A stretch of DNA of 64,000 nt from Peptoniphilus sp. GNH (lineage in GTDB: Bacteria; Bacillota; Clostridia; Tissierellales; Peptoniphilaceae). Under the pieces are notes generated by a model. It worked only from the letters and a program-made list of their open reading frames with translations. It was not told the DNA's origin and did not search any database. Made by a program: the position numbers and the translations under genes. The stretch spans positions 396,979-460,978 of the forward strand of contig CP089931.1 of NCBI GenBank assembly GCA_021307325.1, given 5' to 3'. Every line of letters begins with the position of its first letter. The stretch's first letter is position 1. Positions 18,310 to 27,374 of the stretch are shown piece after piece.

Positions 18310-19008
18310 CTACCTCCTATATTCTCTTTGCCCGAAAATTTTTGAACCTACTCTTATCATATTCGCCCCTTCTTCTATGGCAAGTTTGAAGTCGGAGCTC
18401 ATTCCCATAGATAGATAATCCATAGATATATTTTCGTAGCTATTAGATGCAAGTCTGTCGTAAATTTTTCTCATAGTCCTAAAAATTTGTCGCAAAAAAT
18501 CTTCATCATCAGATATGGGTGCGACCGTCATTAGACCTCTTACTCTTATATTATCATATTTCGTGCACATTTCAATAAATTTATCTATTTCATTTGGACA
18601 AATGCCGCCCTTTTGTTGTTCTCCAGCTACATTTATTTGAATTAGTCCCTGGCTTATAAGTCCTGCGTTTTTTGATCTCTTGTCAATTTCTTCTAAAAGC
18701 GAAGACCTATCTATTGAATGTATCAACTTCACCTTTCCAATTATATCTTTTACCTTGTTCGATTGAAGCCTTCCAATCATGTGATAATTAACTTTATCAC
18801 CTATAGTGTTATATTTTTGAACCAGCTCTTGAACTTTATTTTCTCCTATGTCATTTATACCCAAAGAAATAGCTTCATTTATAGTTTCTACCGGATGTGT
18901 CTTTGTTACAGCTATAAGCCTCACATCTTGTTCAAACACAGATTTCTTTTTCGCAGCCTCTATTTCACCTATAAGTTCTTCATAATTTAAACGTAAATTG
19001 TGTGTCAA
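18310..19008 (-). CDS. PLP homeostasis protein YggS/YlmE
   Basis: 232 residues, the single-domain alanine-racemase-like fold. RLIAVTKTHP holds the PLP-binding Lys, followed by IGENKVQELVQKY and a C-terminal LSMGMSSDFKLAIEEGANMIRVG. It binds PLP and maintains vitamin B6 balance; no catalytic role is established. The start appears to be TTG at 19008, overlapping the TGA of the preceding gene. Confidence 0.93.
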   Translation of the reverse strand: MTHNLRLNYEELIGEIEAAKKKSVFEQDVRLIAVTKTHPVETINEAISLGINDIGENKVQELVQKYNTIGDKVNYHMIGRLQSNKVKDIIGKVKLIHSIDRSSLLEEIDKRSKNAGLISQGLIQINVAGEQQKGGICPNEIDKFIEMCTKYDNIRVRGLMTVAPISDDEDFLRQIFRTMRKIYDRLASNSYENISMDYLSMGMSSDFKLAIEEGANMIRVGSKIFGQREYRR

Positions 19009-20237
19009 TTTAATACCTTCCCCTTTGGTACTTTAGTATAATCTACAACTACTGAATCATTTATTGTTATGGTCTTATACTCCTTATCGTTAATTGTAAT
19101 CATTGCTCTTTTATCACCCATGGATACACTAACTAAGTTTCCTTTCTTATCAAGTACATTCACAGGAATAAACTTTGCTAGTCCATGAATTTCTTGAACA
19201 TAAACTCCCTTTACTCCATTCCTGTCCAAGATTGCTGATGCTGGAATTTCGTAAGATTGTCTTTCGGCAAGAATAAGTTGGAGATCATATATCCTGCTTT
19301 GATAAAAATTTTCAAAGTTGTCATACATTTTTAAAATTAAGACACTTCCTTGCGGTCCAGTATTTACTTGCATCAATTTTGCTTTAAAACGAGCATCTCC
19401 TCTTTGAAGTGTTACAAATTTTCCAGTTTCTAATTCAGTTATAAGTCTGCTTGTTTTTGTCATGACAGCAATATTCCAGTCAAGGTTATCAATTAGCTTA
19501 AATATTGGACTTCCTTTTTTAATCTTAGTAGTCTGTTCATATGATGTTGGAACATTATATCTTTCCAAATAATCCCATCTGTACTTACTAAAATCATCAT
19601 CAGTATAGTACTTTTCAAGCCCATCCATCTCATAGGAAACGACTCCAGAAAATTCAGCCTCATACTTGATGTCATTTGTTGAAATTTGTTCAATCAAATA
19701 ATTTCTCTTTTCTACTAGTTGATTTTCCTCAAGTCCCAACAATTCTTTTAAGTCTGTTATCGAAAAATTTTGACTTGTATTGAAATCTAATTCATTTACT
19801 GCACTAGTCAAAAATTTATAGTTTTTATCTCTTATATGCCTTTGTATTTCTTTTATTATGGCTATATTACGTTCATTATTGGCTGAAAAATCTACAGTTT
19901 TATTTTTTTTATATGCAAGAGCCGCATTTACTTTTACAAGCTGATCTTTTAACACTGATGAATCTACCATCAAATTGATAGATGCTACATTGTAGCCCTT
20001 TGGTACTTTTTGGCCCTCGCCTGCATTAAAGACAATTATTCCGTCTTCGTGAGCTTCATAAACCTTTTCTTTAAAGATGTTATAGGCCTTTGCATCTTGG
20101 ATTTCAGAGAAATTTGTCAAAGTAGGAAATACCGTTTTAAAGTTTCTAAACCTATTTCCTGCAAAGTTAAACACAAGAAATATTAGAATAAGAAGAATTA
20201 CTAAAAGTCTGCTTTTTTTTATCTTTTTATATTCCAT
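19005..20237 (-). CDS. HlyD-like membrane-fusion protein of the ylm cluster
   Basis: 410 residues from the ATG at 20237. One N-terminal membrane helix (about 10-30) is followed by an extracytoplasmic region with a lipoyl/barrel-sandwich pattern split by a helical hairpin. The C-terminal part (about 230-410) is rich in beta strands, for example GSPIFKLIDNLDWNIAVM and IPASAILDRNGVKGVYV, as in HlyD-type adaptor proteins. No transporter gene is adjacent. Similar genes precede ylmE in other Clostridia, but I know of no assigned function. Confidence 0.6.
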   Translation of the reverse strand: MEYKKIKKSRLLVILLILIFLVFNFAGNRFRNFKTVFPTLTNFSEIQDAKAYNIFKEKVYEAHEDGIIVFNAGEGQKVPKGYNVASINLMVDSSVLKDQLVKVNAALAYKKNKTVDFSANNERNIAIIKEIQRHIRDKNYKFLTSAVNELDFNTSQNFSITDLKELLGLEENQLVEKRNYLIEQISTNDIKYEAEFSGVVSYEMDGLEKYYTDDDFSKYRWDYLERYNVPTSYEQTTKIKKGSPIFKLIDNLDWNIAVMTKTSRLITELETGKFVTLQRGDARFKAKLMQVNTGPQGSVLILKMYDNFENFYQSRIYDLQLILAERQSYEIPASAILDRNGVKGVYVQEIHGLAKFIPVNVLDKKGNLVSVSMGDKRAMITINDKEYKTITINDSVVVDYTKVPKGKVLN

Positions 20238-20238
20238 C

Positions 20239-21243
20239 TTATTTAAAAATATCCTCAATCTCTTCTTTTTTATCTCTACGCATCAAGTCCAAAACAGCCT
20301 GTCTAACATCTGTACCTTCATATAATACATGGTAGAGTTTCTCTGTTATGGGCATCTCGACTCCAAGTTCTTGTGAAATCTCATAGCAGGCTTTTGTTGT
20401 TTTTATTCCTTCAACAACCATACCCACTTTTGTTATTGCATCCTCTACGCTCATACCCTCACCTATATAGATTCCACATCTTCTATTTCTGGAATGCATA
20501 CTTGTACAAGTGACTATAAGATCTCCTATACCAGTTAGACCATTGAATGTATGGGGATTTGCTCCAAAACAAATACCAAGCTTGCTCATCTCATATGAAC
20601 CTCTAGTCATAAGCATAGCCTTAGTATTGTCGCCATATCCTAGTCCATCATTCATACCAGCAGCTAAGGCGATTATGTTTTTTAAAGCTCCTCCGATCTC
20701 TACACCTACTAAATCTATGTTTGTATATACTCTAAAGTTGTCAGTAGAAAATAAATCTTGCACTTGCTCTGCCGCTTTTATATCTTTGGATGCTGCCACA
20801 ACAGCTGTTGGTAAATCTCTTGCCACTTCCTCAGCATGTGATGGTCCTGATAGCGCAACGAATCTATTGTCCATAAATTCTTCAATTATTTCAGAAGGTC
20901 TTTCATGGCTTTTCATTTCGATCCCCTTTGCCAAATTTATTATTATTGCATTCTTATCTACATAGGGTTTTATAGACTTGGCAAGCTCTGAAATTGAGTT
21001 TGTAGGAACAGCAAATATTATATATCTTTTATCCTTTACAACTTTTTCTAAGTCTGAGGAAGGACTCATGTTAGAGGGAAGTTTTACTCCAGGTAAATAT
21101 TTTATATTTTCATTTTTTTCAATTATTTCATCTGCTAACTTTTTATCTCTTACATAAAAATCTAAATCTTGATTTTTATTAGCTAAAAGTCTTGCTATTG
21201 CAGTGCCCCAAGAGCCTCCGCCCAAAAGGCAAATATCTTTCAT
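20239..21243 (-). CDS. gpsA: Glycerol-3-phosphate dehydrogenase [NAD(P)+]
   Basis: 334 residues, full length. It has GGGSWGTAIARLLA (nucleotide binding), ALSGPSHAEEVA, GGALKNIIALAAGM with the catalytic Lys, and FNGLTGIGDLIVTC. The enzyme makes sn-glycerol 3-phosphate for phospholipids, matching the acyltransferase plsY just upstream. The ATG at 21243 has AGGAGG upstream. It is followed without a gap by the HlyD-like gene. Confidence 0.97.
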   Translation of the reverse strand: MKDICLLGGGSWGTAIARLLANKNQDLDFYVRDKKLADEIIEKNENIKYLPGVKLPSNMSPSSDLEKVVKDKRYIIFAVPTNSISELAKSIKPYVDKNAIIINLAKGIEMKSHERPSEIIEEFMDNRFVALSGPSHAEEVARDLPTAVVAASKDIKAAEQVQDLFSTDNFRVYTNIDLVGVEIGGALKNIIALAAGMNDGLGYGDNTKAMLMTRGSYEMSKLGICFGANPHTFNGLTGIGDLIVTCTSMHSRNRRCGIYIGEGMSVEDAITKVGMVVEGIKTTKACYEISQELGVEMPITEKLYHVLYEGTDVRQAVLDLMRRDKKEEIEDIFK

Positions 21244-21255
21244 ATCAGAACCTCC

Positions 21256-21819
21256 TCATTTTTCCAGAGCCTTTTTTATATTGGAACTATGTCTTAATAT
21301 ACCAAATATACAATTGAGAATTATACAAATCTTAGCTGAAACTTCAAGATCCCCATATAGCAAAAACACTACAATAACGCCTATATACATTCCAACAGAT
21401 CCAATTCCCACATTATTGACAATCAAAGTAACTAATACCCAAATTATAAGTATTACAATTGTAAGCTTTGGATTTATAAAAGCTAAAGAGCCGAATGTAG
21501 TCGCTACACCCTTGCCGCCCTTAAATTTCATATAGAAAGGAAAGCAATGACCGATTACGCAAAAAAGCATGGACAGATATAAATAATCTTTCGAAAAAAG
21601 TTTACTTATAAAAAACATGCAAAAAACAGCCTTGAAAAAATCTATTAAAAATACAAATACTCCTAATTTTTTCCCCATGACTCGCATTGCATTGGTTGTG
21701 CCTGCATTTCCACTTCCATAGCTTCTTATGTCTATTTTTAAAATCAGCTTTCCTAATATATAAGATCCAGAAATAGTTCCCAAAAAATAAGAAATTAAAA
21801 TTACAAGTAATGTCTCCAA
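21256..21819 (-). CDS. plsY: Acyl-phosphate:glycerol-3-phosphate acyltransferase PlsY
   Basis: 187 residues, a polytopic membrane protein. The three PlsY loops are visible: SGSYILGKL, GSGNAGTTNAMRVMG and KGGKGVATTFG. It transfers the acyl group from acyl-phosphate to glycerol 3-phosphate, the first acylation in phospholipid synthesis. Translation appears to start at TTG (21819) directly after the der stop, with GGTGAT as ribosome site. Confidence 0.93.
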   Translation of the reverse strand: METLLVILISYFLGTISGSYILGKLILKIDIRSYGSGNAGTTNAMRVMGKKLGVFVFLIDFFKAVFCMFFISKLFSKDYLYLSMLFCVIGHCFPFYMKFKGGKGVATTFGSLAFINPKLTIVILIIWVLVTLIVNNVGIGSVGMYIGVIVVFLLYGDLEVSAKICIILNCIFGILRHSSNIKKALEK

Positions 21820-23136
21820 TCAATCACCTTTATTTTTTAGAATTATACTTATTGGAGTGCCTAAAAATCCATAGGCTTCCCTGATTTGATTTTCCAAATA
21901 TCTCATATAGGTGAAATGGAAAAGCTCTTTATCGTTTACATGAAATACAAATTTTGGTGGCCTAGTTCCTACTTGTTGAGCAAAATACAACTTGCCACGC
22001 TTGCCCTTATCTGATGGCGGTTGATTTAACAGAACCGCCTTATCTATTATTGCATTTAAGGCTCCTGTACTTATCCTGTGATTATAATTTGCATTTACTG
22101 TCATAATAAGGTCTAGTAAATTTTCAACTCTTTGCCCTGTCTTGGCAGATATAAACACTATGGGGGCATAAGTTATAAAAGGCAATCTTTTATAGACTTC
22201 ATTGGTAAATTTTTTCATAGTAGAATCATCTTTAGTCAAAGCATCCCACTTATTTACCGCTATAATAATTGCCTTGTTGTTATCGTGAGCATATCCCACG
22301 ATCTTGGCATCTTGTTCGCTAACACCTTCTATGGCATCAATCATAAGTACACACACGGTCGATCTTTCTATGGCTGTTAATGTTCTTATAACAGAATATC
22401 TTTCTATCTTTTCATCTATTTTTTTTCTTTTTCTAAGCCCAGCTGTGTCGACAAGTATATACTTATTATCCTTATAGTTAAATTGTGAATCTATTGCATC
22501 TCTAGTAGTTCCAGGGATATTTGTAACTATTGATCTGTCTTCTTTTAAAATATAATTAATTAGTGACGATTTACCGACATTTGGCTTTCCTATAAAGGTC
22601 ACTCTTACATCATCATCGTCGTCATCATCTTGTAAATCTATAGGGAACTTTTCTATAACAGCATCTAGTAGATCTCCTACTCCCATCCCCTGTTCAGCCG
22701 CTATCTTTATAGGCTCTCCAAGACCAAGTTCAAAGAAATCATAGTAATTATCTTTAGCAGCCTTGGCATCAAACTTATTTACGCAGAGAACTACCTTCTT
22801 GCCATAAGTGCGCAGTATATTTGCAATATCTCTATCTATGGAGGATACACCATCTAGGCCATCTGTCAAAAATATAATGACATCAGATGTTTCTATCGCA
22901 ACATCAGCTTGATCTTTGATTTGTGTCATAAATATATCCTCGTCTTTAGGATCAAGCCCGCCGGTATCAACCAACAAAAATTTTCTGCCAAGCCAAGATG
23001 CAACAGAATTTATCCTATCTCTTGTAACACCAGGAGTATCTTCTGTTATAGAAATTTTCTTTCCAACTATTTTATTAAATAAAGTAGACTTTCCTACATT
23101 TGGCTTTCCTATTATACATACTACAGGTCTAGTCAT
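21820..23136 (-). CDS. der: Ribosome assembly GTPase Der (EngA)
   Basis: 438 residues with two tandem G domains: GKPNVGKSTLFN/DTGG/NKFD, then GKPNVGKSSLIN/DTAGLRKRKK/NKWD, and a C-terminal KH-like domain. Der acts in 50S ribosome assembly. The linker between the G domains is a run of seven Asp residues (about 171-177) encoded by GAT/GAC triplets. A terminator and an extended -10 promoter precede it, so der heads the run down to rluD. Confidence 0.97.
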   Translation of the reverse strand: MTRPVVCIIGKPNVGKSTLFNKIVGKKISITEDTPGVTRDRINSVASWLGRKFLLVDTGGLDPKDEDIFMTQIKDQADVAIETSDVIIFLTDGLDGVSSIDRDIANILRTYGKKVVLCVNKFDAKAAKDNYYDFFELGLGEPIKIAAEQGMGVGDLLDAVIEKFPIDLQDDDDDDDVRVTFIGKPNVGKSSLINYILKEDRSIVTNIPGTTRDAIDSQFNYKDNKYILVDTAGLRKRKKIDEKIERYSVIRTLTAIERSTVCVLMIDAIEGVSEQDAKIVGYAHDNNKAIIIAVNKWDALTKDDSTMKKFTNEVYKRLPFITYAPIVFISAKTGQRVENLLDLIMTVNANYNHRISTGALNAIIDKAVLLNQPPSDKGKRGKLYFAQQVGTRPPKFVFHVNDKELFHFTYMRYLENQIREAYGFLGTPISIILKNKGD

Positions 23137-23155
23137 ATCTACCTCCTAATATTTA

Positions 23156-23161
23156 ATTATA
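23156..23161 (-). promoter_or_regulatory. Extended -10 promoter of der
   Basis: TG-T-TATAAT on the minus strand, with TATAAT at 23161-23156. No convincing -35 is present in the T-rich sequence upstream. The start of transcription would be near 23149, just before the TTAGGAGG ribosome site. Confidence 0.55.
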
Positions 23162-23175
23162 ACATTCAAAATTTT

Positions 23176-23205
23176 AAAAAAAAAGAAAAATGCACCTAAG
23201 TGCAT
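23176..23205 (-). terminator. Intrinsic terminator upstream of der
   Basis: Minus-strand stem ATGCAC/GTGCAT with a 4-base loop, then TTTTTCTTTTTTTTT. It closes the recJ-to-23217 gene run. Confidence 0.85.
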
Positions 23206-23216
23206 TGATTCTCCTA

Positions 23217-24329
23217 TTATTTATTAACATTTACGAATTGATTAAACAATCCTCTAGCATACTTATCTATTGCCTTTGAGGGATTTATATCTAAATCATC
23301 AAATTCATTTTTATTAAAATCGATATAATACCATGGATTGCCTTTAAGATTATAGTAAGTTAATGTTTTTTTATTTTTATCCCTTTGCTCTTGAATTATA
23401 TAAGGATGCTTTTCATTTCCTATGAAGGCCCTTAAAATATATTGACTATCGCCATCTACAAAAGTCTTATCAATCAAATCTAAGTTAGAAAAGTTTTCTA
23501 CTTCTCTTGCCAGAGTGTCAAATTTCAAAATATATATTAGGTTTAACTTCTCCATAAAGGCATAATAAGATTCATCTGCTCTTCCCTGATTCAATCTATC
23601 CTTGTAATCATTGTAAAGATTAAGAAGCTTATCACCGTAAGCTTGATCAAAATCAAATCTATTTGATGAGCTTGAAAGCAAAAGGACTTTTGCCATTATA
23701 CCAGAAAGTCTACCTTTAAGCTCCTTTAATATTTCATCTTTAATATTAAAGTCATCATCTAAAATCTTTTTGCCTATATTAAAAGCTATATACGGATTCT
23801 TTTTGTCATTGACATATTCTAAAAACGCCATATTTTTGTCTATTTCTGATGAAAGGTCAAATATTGGAGTATTTATATCGTTTTCAATTAGCATAAGATT
23901 TGCTAAATCTGCTATTAGTAAATCAGTTTTATCAGACTTAGATTCACCTGTATAGATTGATGACATAAGTCTTAGCATACTTGCTGACTGATTGGTATAA
24001 TTTTTTATAAAATTCCCCATATTGTTAGAATCTACTGCAGAAATTTTAAGTTTGTCCAAATTATCAAAGTTATCTTTGCCAATCTCCATATCATCTTTAT
24101 ACAGCTCAAGACTCTTATTTATTTCTTCAATTTCTTTTTCGGTATCTTCTTTTTTGGCTTTAGCTTGATCTATGTTTACTTCAACAGCTTTTATCTGAGC
24201 ATTCAAATTTGAAAGCTTATCATCTTTTGACTTTAGTGAAACTCCTCCAAATTTGAAGGCAAAATGAACTAGGCCTGCTGAAAGCAGGATTAAAAAGATG
24301 GACAAAATAAATATTACTTTATTCTTCAT
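23217..24329 (-). CDS. Unknown membrane-anchored coiled-coil protein
   Basis: 370 residues; not recognised. One N-terminal hydrophobic helix (about 4-27) is followed by a short coiled coil (about 38-85). A long, mostly helical extracytoplasmic region comes next (about 100-280), then a C-terminal part with beta-strand-like stretches (SQYILRAFIGNEKHPYIIQE). There is no Cys in the mature part and no catalytic motif. The start overlaps the preceding unknown gene by 11 bases; that gene has the same architecture, so the two products may work together. It is the last gene before the terminator. Confidence 0.6.
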   Translation of the reverse strand: MKNKVIFILSIFLILLSAGLVHFAFKFGGVSLKSKDDKLSNLNAQIKAVEVNIDQAKAKKEDTEKEIEEINKSLELYKDDMEIGKDNFDNLDKLKISAVDSNNMGNFIKNYTNQSASMLRLMSSIYTGESKSDKTDLLIADLANLMLIENDINTPIFDLSSEIDKNMAFLEYVNDKKNPYIAFNIGKKILDDDFNIKDEILKELKGRLSGIMAKVLLLSSSSNRFDFDQAYGDKLLNLYNDYKDRLNQGRADESYYAFMEKLNLIYILKFDTLAREVENFSNLDLIDKTFVDGDSQYILRAFIGNEKHPYIIQEQRDKNKKTLTYYNLKGNPWYYIDFNKNEFDDLDINPSKAIDKYARGLFNQFVNVNK

Positions 24330-25164
24330 TTTTAAAATCCTCCAAAAAATTAATAATGGCTTTGTTCTTTAAATATGCTGACCTGAGTTTTAGTATTTCA
24401 TTTTTTGAATTTTCCAATCTGTCTAAGGAAATATCGCCTAAATTTATTCCATATTCAGATGCAAGTTTGTAGATAGCATATGTTTCGCAAAAATCTCTGG
24501 ATAGATTTTCTACATTGGAACCAACATCAGACAAGTCAGATGCCACTTCATTTAATGATTTGCCAAAATTTATCACGCATATACCGAGAATTTTTACTAA
24601 GTCTTTTTTATCTGAATTAGCACTCAAAAGCTTTCCCAAGCTTCCATTTGAGATTAATTTTTCGTATCCGGAAGACAAGCCTAATTTTGTAGATAAATTT
24701 TTATCCAATTTTTCAGGCAAAATACCTTGGCTTAATTTTGATAATTCATCAAAAGGCTTTTTTATATCAATGCTTTGAAAGTAATCACCACTATAGCAGG
24801 CTTTGTTTTCTAAAATTATGGCTTTTATCTGATCTAGTAGCTCTTTGTTTTCATCATTTATTCTTTTTATTTCTTCGTTTATGATTTCCTTTTTATCCGC
24901 ATCATAATCATATCCAAACTTTTGAGAAAATAATTCTAGGGCTTTTTTCTTTTCATCTTCAGAAGTCTTTAACTGTTCGCTTACCTCATCAAGTTGTTTA
25001 TTTGCCTCATCGAGACTGTCCTTTAACTTATTTTCCACTTCAGTTTTTTCTGCGAGCAAATCTTTGTTCTGATAAGACTTGTAAAAAAATGCACTGGCAG
25101 CTGCAAAAACAATAAGAGATAAAACAAGTAAAAATACACTCAAGGCGGATCCTCTACTACTCAT
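24319..25164 (-). CDS. Unknown membrane-anchored coiled-coil protein
   Basis: 281 residues; not recognised. A single N-terminal membrane helix (about 8-28) is followed at once by a coiled coil (about 36-80 and 95-120), then a mixed helical region of about 160 residues. Two Cys occur in the C-terminal half. It begins one base after the rseC stop and overlaps the next gene. It resembles that gene in layout rather than in obvious sequence. An envelope role is a guess based only on the anchor and the RseC neighbour. Confidence 0.6.
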   Translation of the reverse strand: MSSRGSALSVFLLVLSLIVFAAASAFFYKSYQNKDLLAEKTEVENKLKDSLDEANKQLDEVSEQLKTSEDEKKKALELFSQKFGYDYDADKKEIINEEIKRINDENKELLDQIKAIILENKACYSGDYFQSIDIKKPFDELSKLSQGILPEKLDKNLSTKLGLSSGYEKLISNGSLGKLLSANSDKKDLVKILGICVINFGKSLNEVASDLSDVGSNVENLSRDFCETYAIYKLASEYGINLGDISLDRLENSKNEILKLRSAYLKNKAIINFLEDFKNEE

Positions 25165-25165
25165 A

Positions 25166-25585
25166 TTACAACTTCCTCACTTCAAAAACTTTTTTGTTCT
25201 TGTTAAAATTATTGTCAATATTTTTTATTAAAAAATAAGACAAGACCAAACAAATTGTAGCTATTATTAAAGACCACATCTTGAAAGATGCAACTTGCAT
25301 TTTATTAAGTATAAGTAGCGATAGGCATAAGCCTAATAAAAAGAAAAGTAAAGGCATGCCATAAACAAGTCCTATATATGATAAGACCGCTCTTGAATCA
25401 CTTTTTAGTTCAACAAAATCTCCTGGCTTAAGTCCATTTTCATTTAAGATTTCAATACTTTCAAGCTTAGACTCGGCACATGAAGCATGGCAAGCTCCAC
25501 AATCAGATCCACATGCAGAAGGTCTCGCAACTACTATTTCGGCAATATCCCCCTTTATCTTCAAGACCTGTCCTCTTTGAATCAT
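25166..25585 (-). CDS. SoxR-reducing system / RseC family protein
   Basis: 139 residues. The N-terminal part has the family's cysteine cluster CGSDCGACHASC (about 25-36), and two membrane helices follow (about 72-92 and 100-120). RseC/MucC-family proteins belong to redox systems such as Rnf/Rsx. Here the gene stands alone between aspS and two unknown envelope proteins, so the partner is unclear. The start overlaps the aspS stop. Confidence 0.8.
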   Translation of the reverse strand: MIQRGQVLKIKGDIAEIVVARPSACGSDCGACHASCAESKLESIEILNENGLKPGDFVELKSDSRAVLSYIGLVYGMPLLFFLLGLCLSLLILNKMQVASFKMWSLIIATICLVLSYFLIKNIDNNFNKNKKVFEVRKL

Positions 25586-27363
25586 TACTTATCATCCTCC
25601 AAAACTTTTATATGAACTTCTCCTAGTTGTGCTTGACTTAATTCGGTAGGAGCTCCTGTCATAAGGCAAGATGCAGATTGAGTCTTAGGAAATGCTATAA
25701 CATCTCTTAAGTTTTCTGATTTTGTAAATAGCATTACTAGCCTATCAAGACCATATGCTAAACCTCCATGTGGTGGAACTCCATATTTGAAGGCATCTAA
25801 TAAAAATCCAAATTTGTTTTGCGCATCTTCTTCAGAAAATCCAAGAGCCTTAAAAGCAATTTTTTGCATTTCTTGATCTGATATTCTTATAGAGCCACCG
25901 CCCATCTCATCTCCATTTATTACTATATCATAGGCTCTTGCTCTTACTCTTTTTGGATCGGTTAGCATGTATTCTAAATCTTCATCAAATGGATGAGTGA
26001 ATGGATGATGAACTGCAACATACCTTTTCTCCTCATCGTCATATTCAAAAAGAGGAAATTCTGTAATCCAAACAAGTTCATATACATCTTCTGGGATCAG
26101 GTTTAGTTCTTTTGCTAGATGGACCCTTAGATTGCCAAGAGAATCAAATACAACCTTATCTGAATCTGCCACGAATAAGATTAGATCACCATCTTCAGCT
26201 TTAGCTATTGAAATGACTTCATCTTTTTCTTTGTCTATAAATTTAGCGGCAGGACCAGAAAAATCTCCATCCACATATTTAACCCATGCCAAACCCTTAG
26301 CTCCATAAGTCTTTACAAAATCACTCAATTTATCAACAGCTTTTCTTGCAAGCAAATTAGCTCCATTTTTTACGCATATACCTCTTACAGATCCTCCTGT
26401 TGAAATTGTGTCCGCAAAAACTTTAAATTCTGAATTTTTAAATACTTCTGAAAAATCCTTAAGTTCCATTTCAAATCTCAAATCCGGCTTATCAGAACCG
26501 TATTTTGTCATAGCTTCTTTATAGGGCATTCTTCTTATAGGAGTTTTTATATCTACCCCTATCATTTCTTTAAAAATTTTCTTTAAATACCTTTCATTTA
26601 CAGCAAATATATCTTCTTCGTCAATAAATGATAACTCCATATCTATTTGAGTAAATTCTGGTTGCCTATTAAATCTCAAATCCTCGTCTCTAAAACATTT
26701 AGTTATTTGAATATATTTGTCAAGTCCTGAGACCATTAAAAGTTGTTTCATAAGTTGAGGTGATTGAGGAAGCGCATAAAACTTTCCTGGATTAACTCTG
26801 CTTGGAACTAAATAATCTCTTGCGCCTTCAGGTGTTGGTTTAGTTAAAATAGGAGTTTCTACTTCTATAAATCCTTCTTCATAGAAGAAATCTCTTGTCA
26901 ACTTGTAAAGCTTAGATCTCGTTTTCAAATTGTTTTGCATAAATGGCTTTCTAAGATCCAAAGTTCTATATTTTAATCTCATGTTTTCGGATACATTGTC
27001 ATCGTCTTTTACATAAATTGGAGGAACTTCAGCCTTTGAAAGGATTCTGAGTTCATCAGCTAGCAATTCAACATTACCTGTTTTTATGTTCGGATTTTTA
27101 GATGATCTCTCTCTTATCTTTCCCTTAACTGCAACTACATATTCAGATTTTAAATTCTTCGCTTTTTCAAACAGATCAGAATTCAATTCGCTATCAAATA
27201 CTATTTGTGCCAGTCCTTCCCTGTCTCTTATATCTGCAAATATTAAAGAGCCTAAATTTCTTGATCTCTGAATCCATCCCATGAGAACTACTTCTTGACC
27301 TACTTGTTTTTCATTAATCAGACCCGCATAAGATGTCCTTTTAATTCCCTTTAAATTATCCAT
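25585..27363 (-). CDS. aspS: Aspartyl-tRNA synthetase
   Basis: 592 residues from the ATG at 27363, which has GGAGG five bases upstream; the longer frame to 27381 would run into murE. It has an OB-fold anticodon-binding domain (about 15-105), the class II catalytic domain with FRDEDLRFNRQPEFTQID (motif 2), the bacterial GAD insertion, and motif 3 GLAYGLDRLVML. It is cotranscribed with rseC. Confidence 0.97.
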   Translation of the reverse strand: MDNLKGIKRTSYAGLINEKQVGQEVVLMGWIQRSRNLGSLIFADIRDREGLAQIVFDSELNSDLFEKAKNLKSEYVVAVKGKIRERSSKNPNIKTGNVELLADELRILSKAEVPPIYVKDDDNVSENMRLKYRTLDLRKPFMQNNLKTRSKLYKLTRDFFYEEGFIEVETPILTKPTPEGARDYLVPSRVNPGKFYALPQSPQLMKQLLMVSGLDKYIQITKCFRDEDLRFNRQPEFTQIDMELSFIDEEDIFAVNERYLKKIFKEMIGVDIKTPIRRMPYKEAMTKYGSDKPDLRFEMELKDFSEVFKNSEFKVFADTISTGGSVRGICVKNGANLLARKAVDKLSDFVKTYGAKGLAWVKYVDGDFSGPAAKFIDKEKDEVISIAKAEDGDLILFVADSDKVVFDSLGNLRVHLAKELNLIPEDVYELVWITEFPLFEYDDEEKRYVAVHHPFTHPFDEDLEYMLTDPKRVRARAYDIVINGDEMGGGSIRISDQEMQKIAFKALGFSEEDAQNKFGFLLDAFKYGVPPHGGLAYGLDRLVMLFTKSENLRDVIAFPKTQSASCLMTGAPTELSQAQLGEVHIKVLEDDK

Positions 27364-27374
27364 CTCAACCTCCA

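Noticed and set aside
20510-20965. Long plus-strand frames, such as 20510-20965 (151 codons), 53174-53584 (136 codons) and 35598-35987 (129 codons)
   Set aside because: Each lies wholly opposite a well-supported gene (gpsA, yqeY, scfB), has no ribosome site of note, and encodes a Ser/Phe/Ile-rich sequence typical of antisense shadows in AT-rich DNA.
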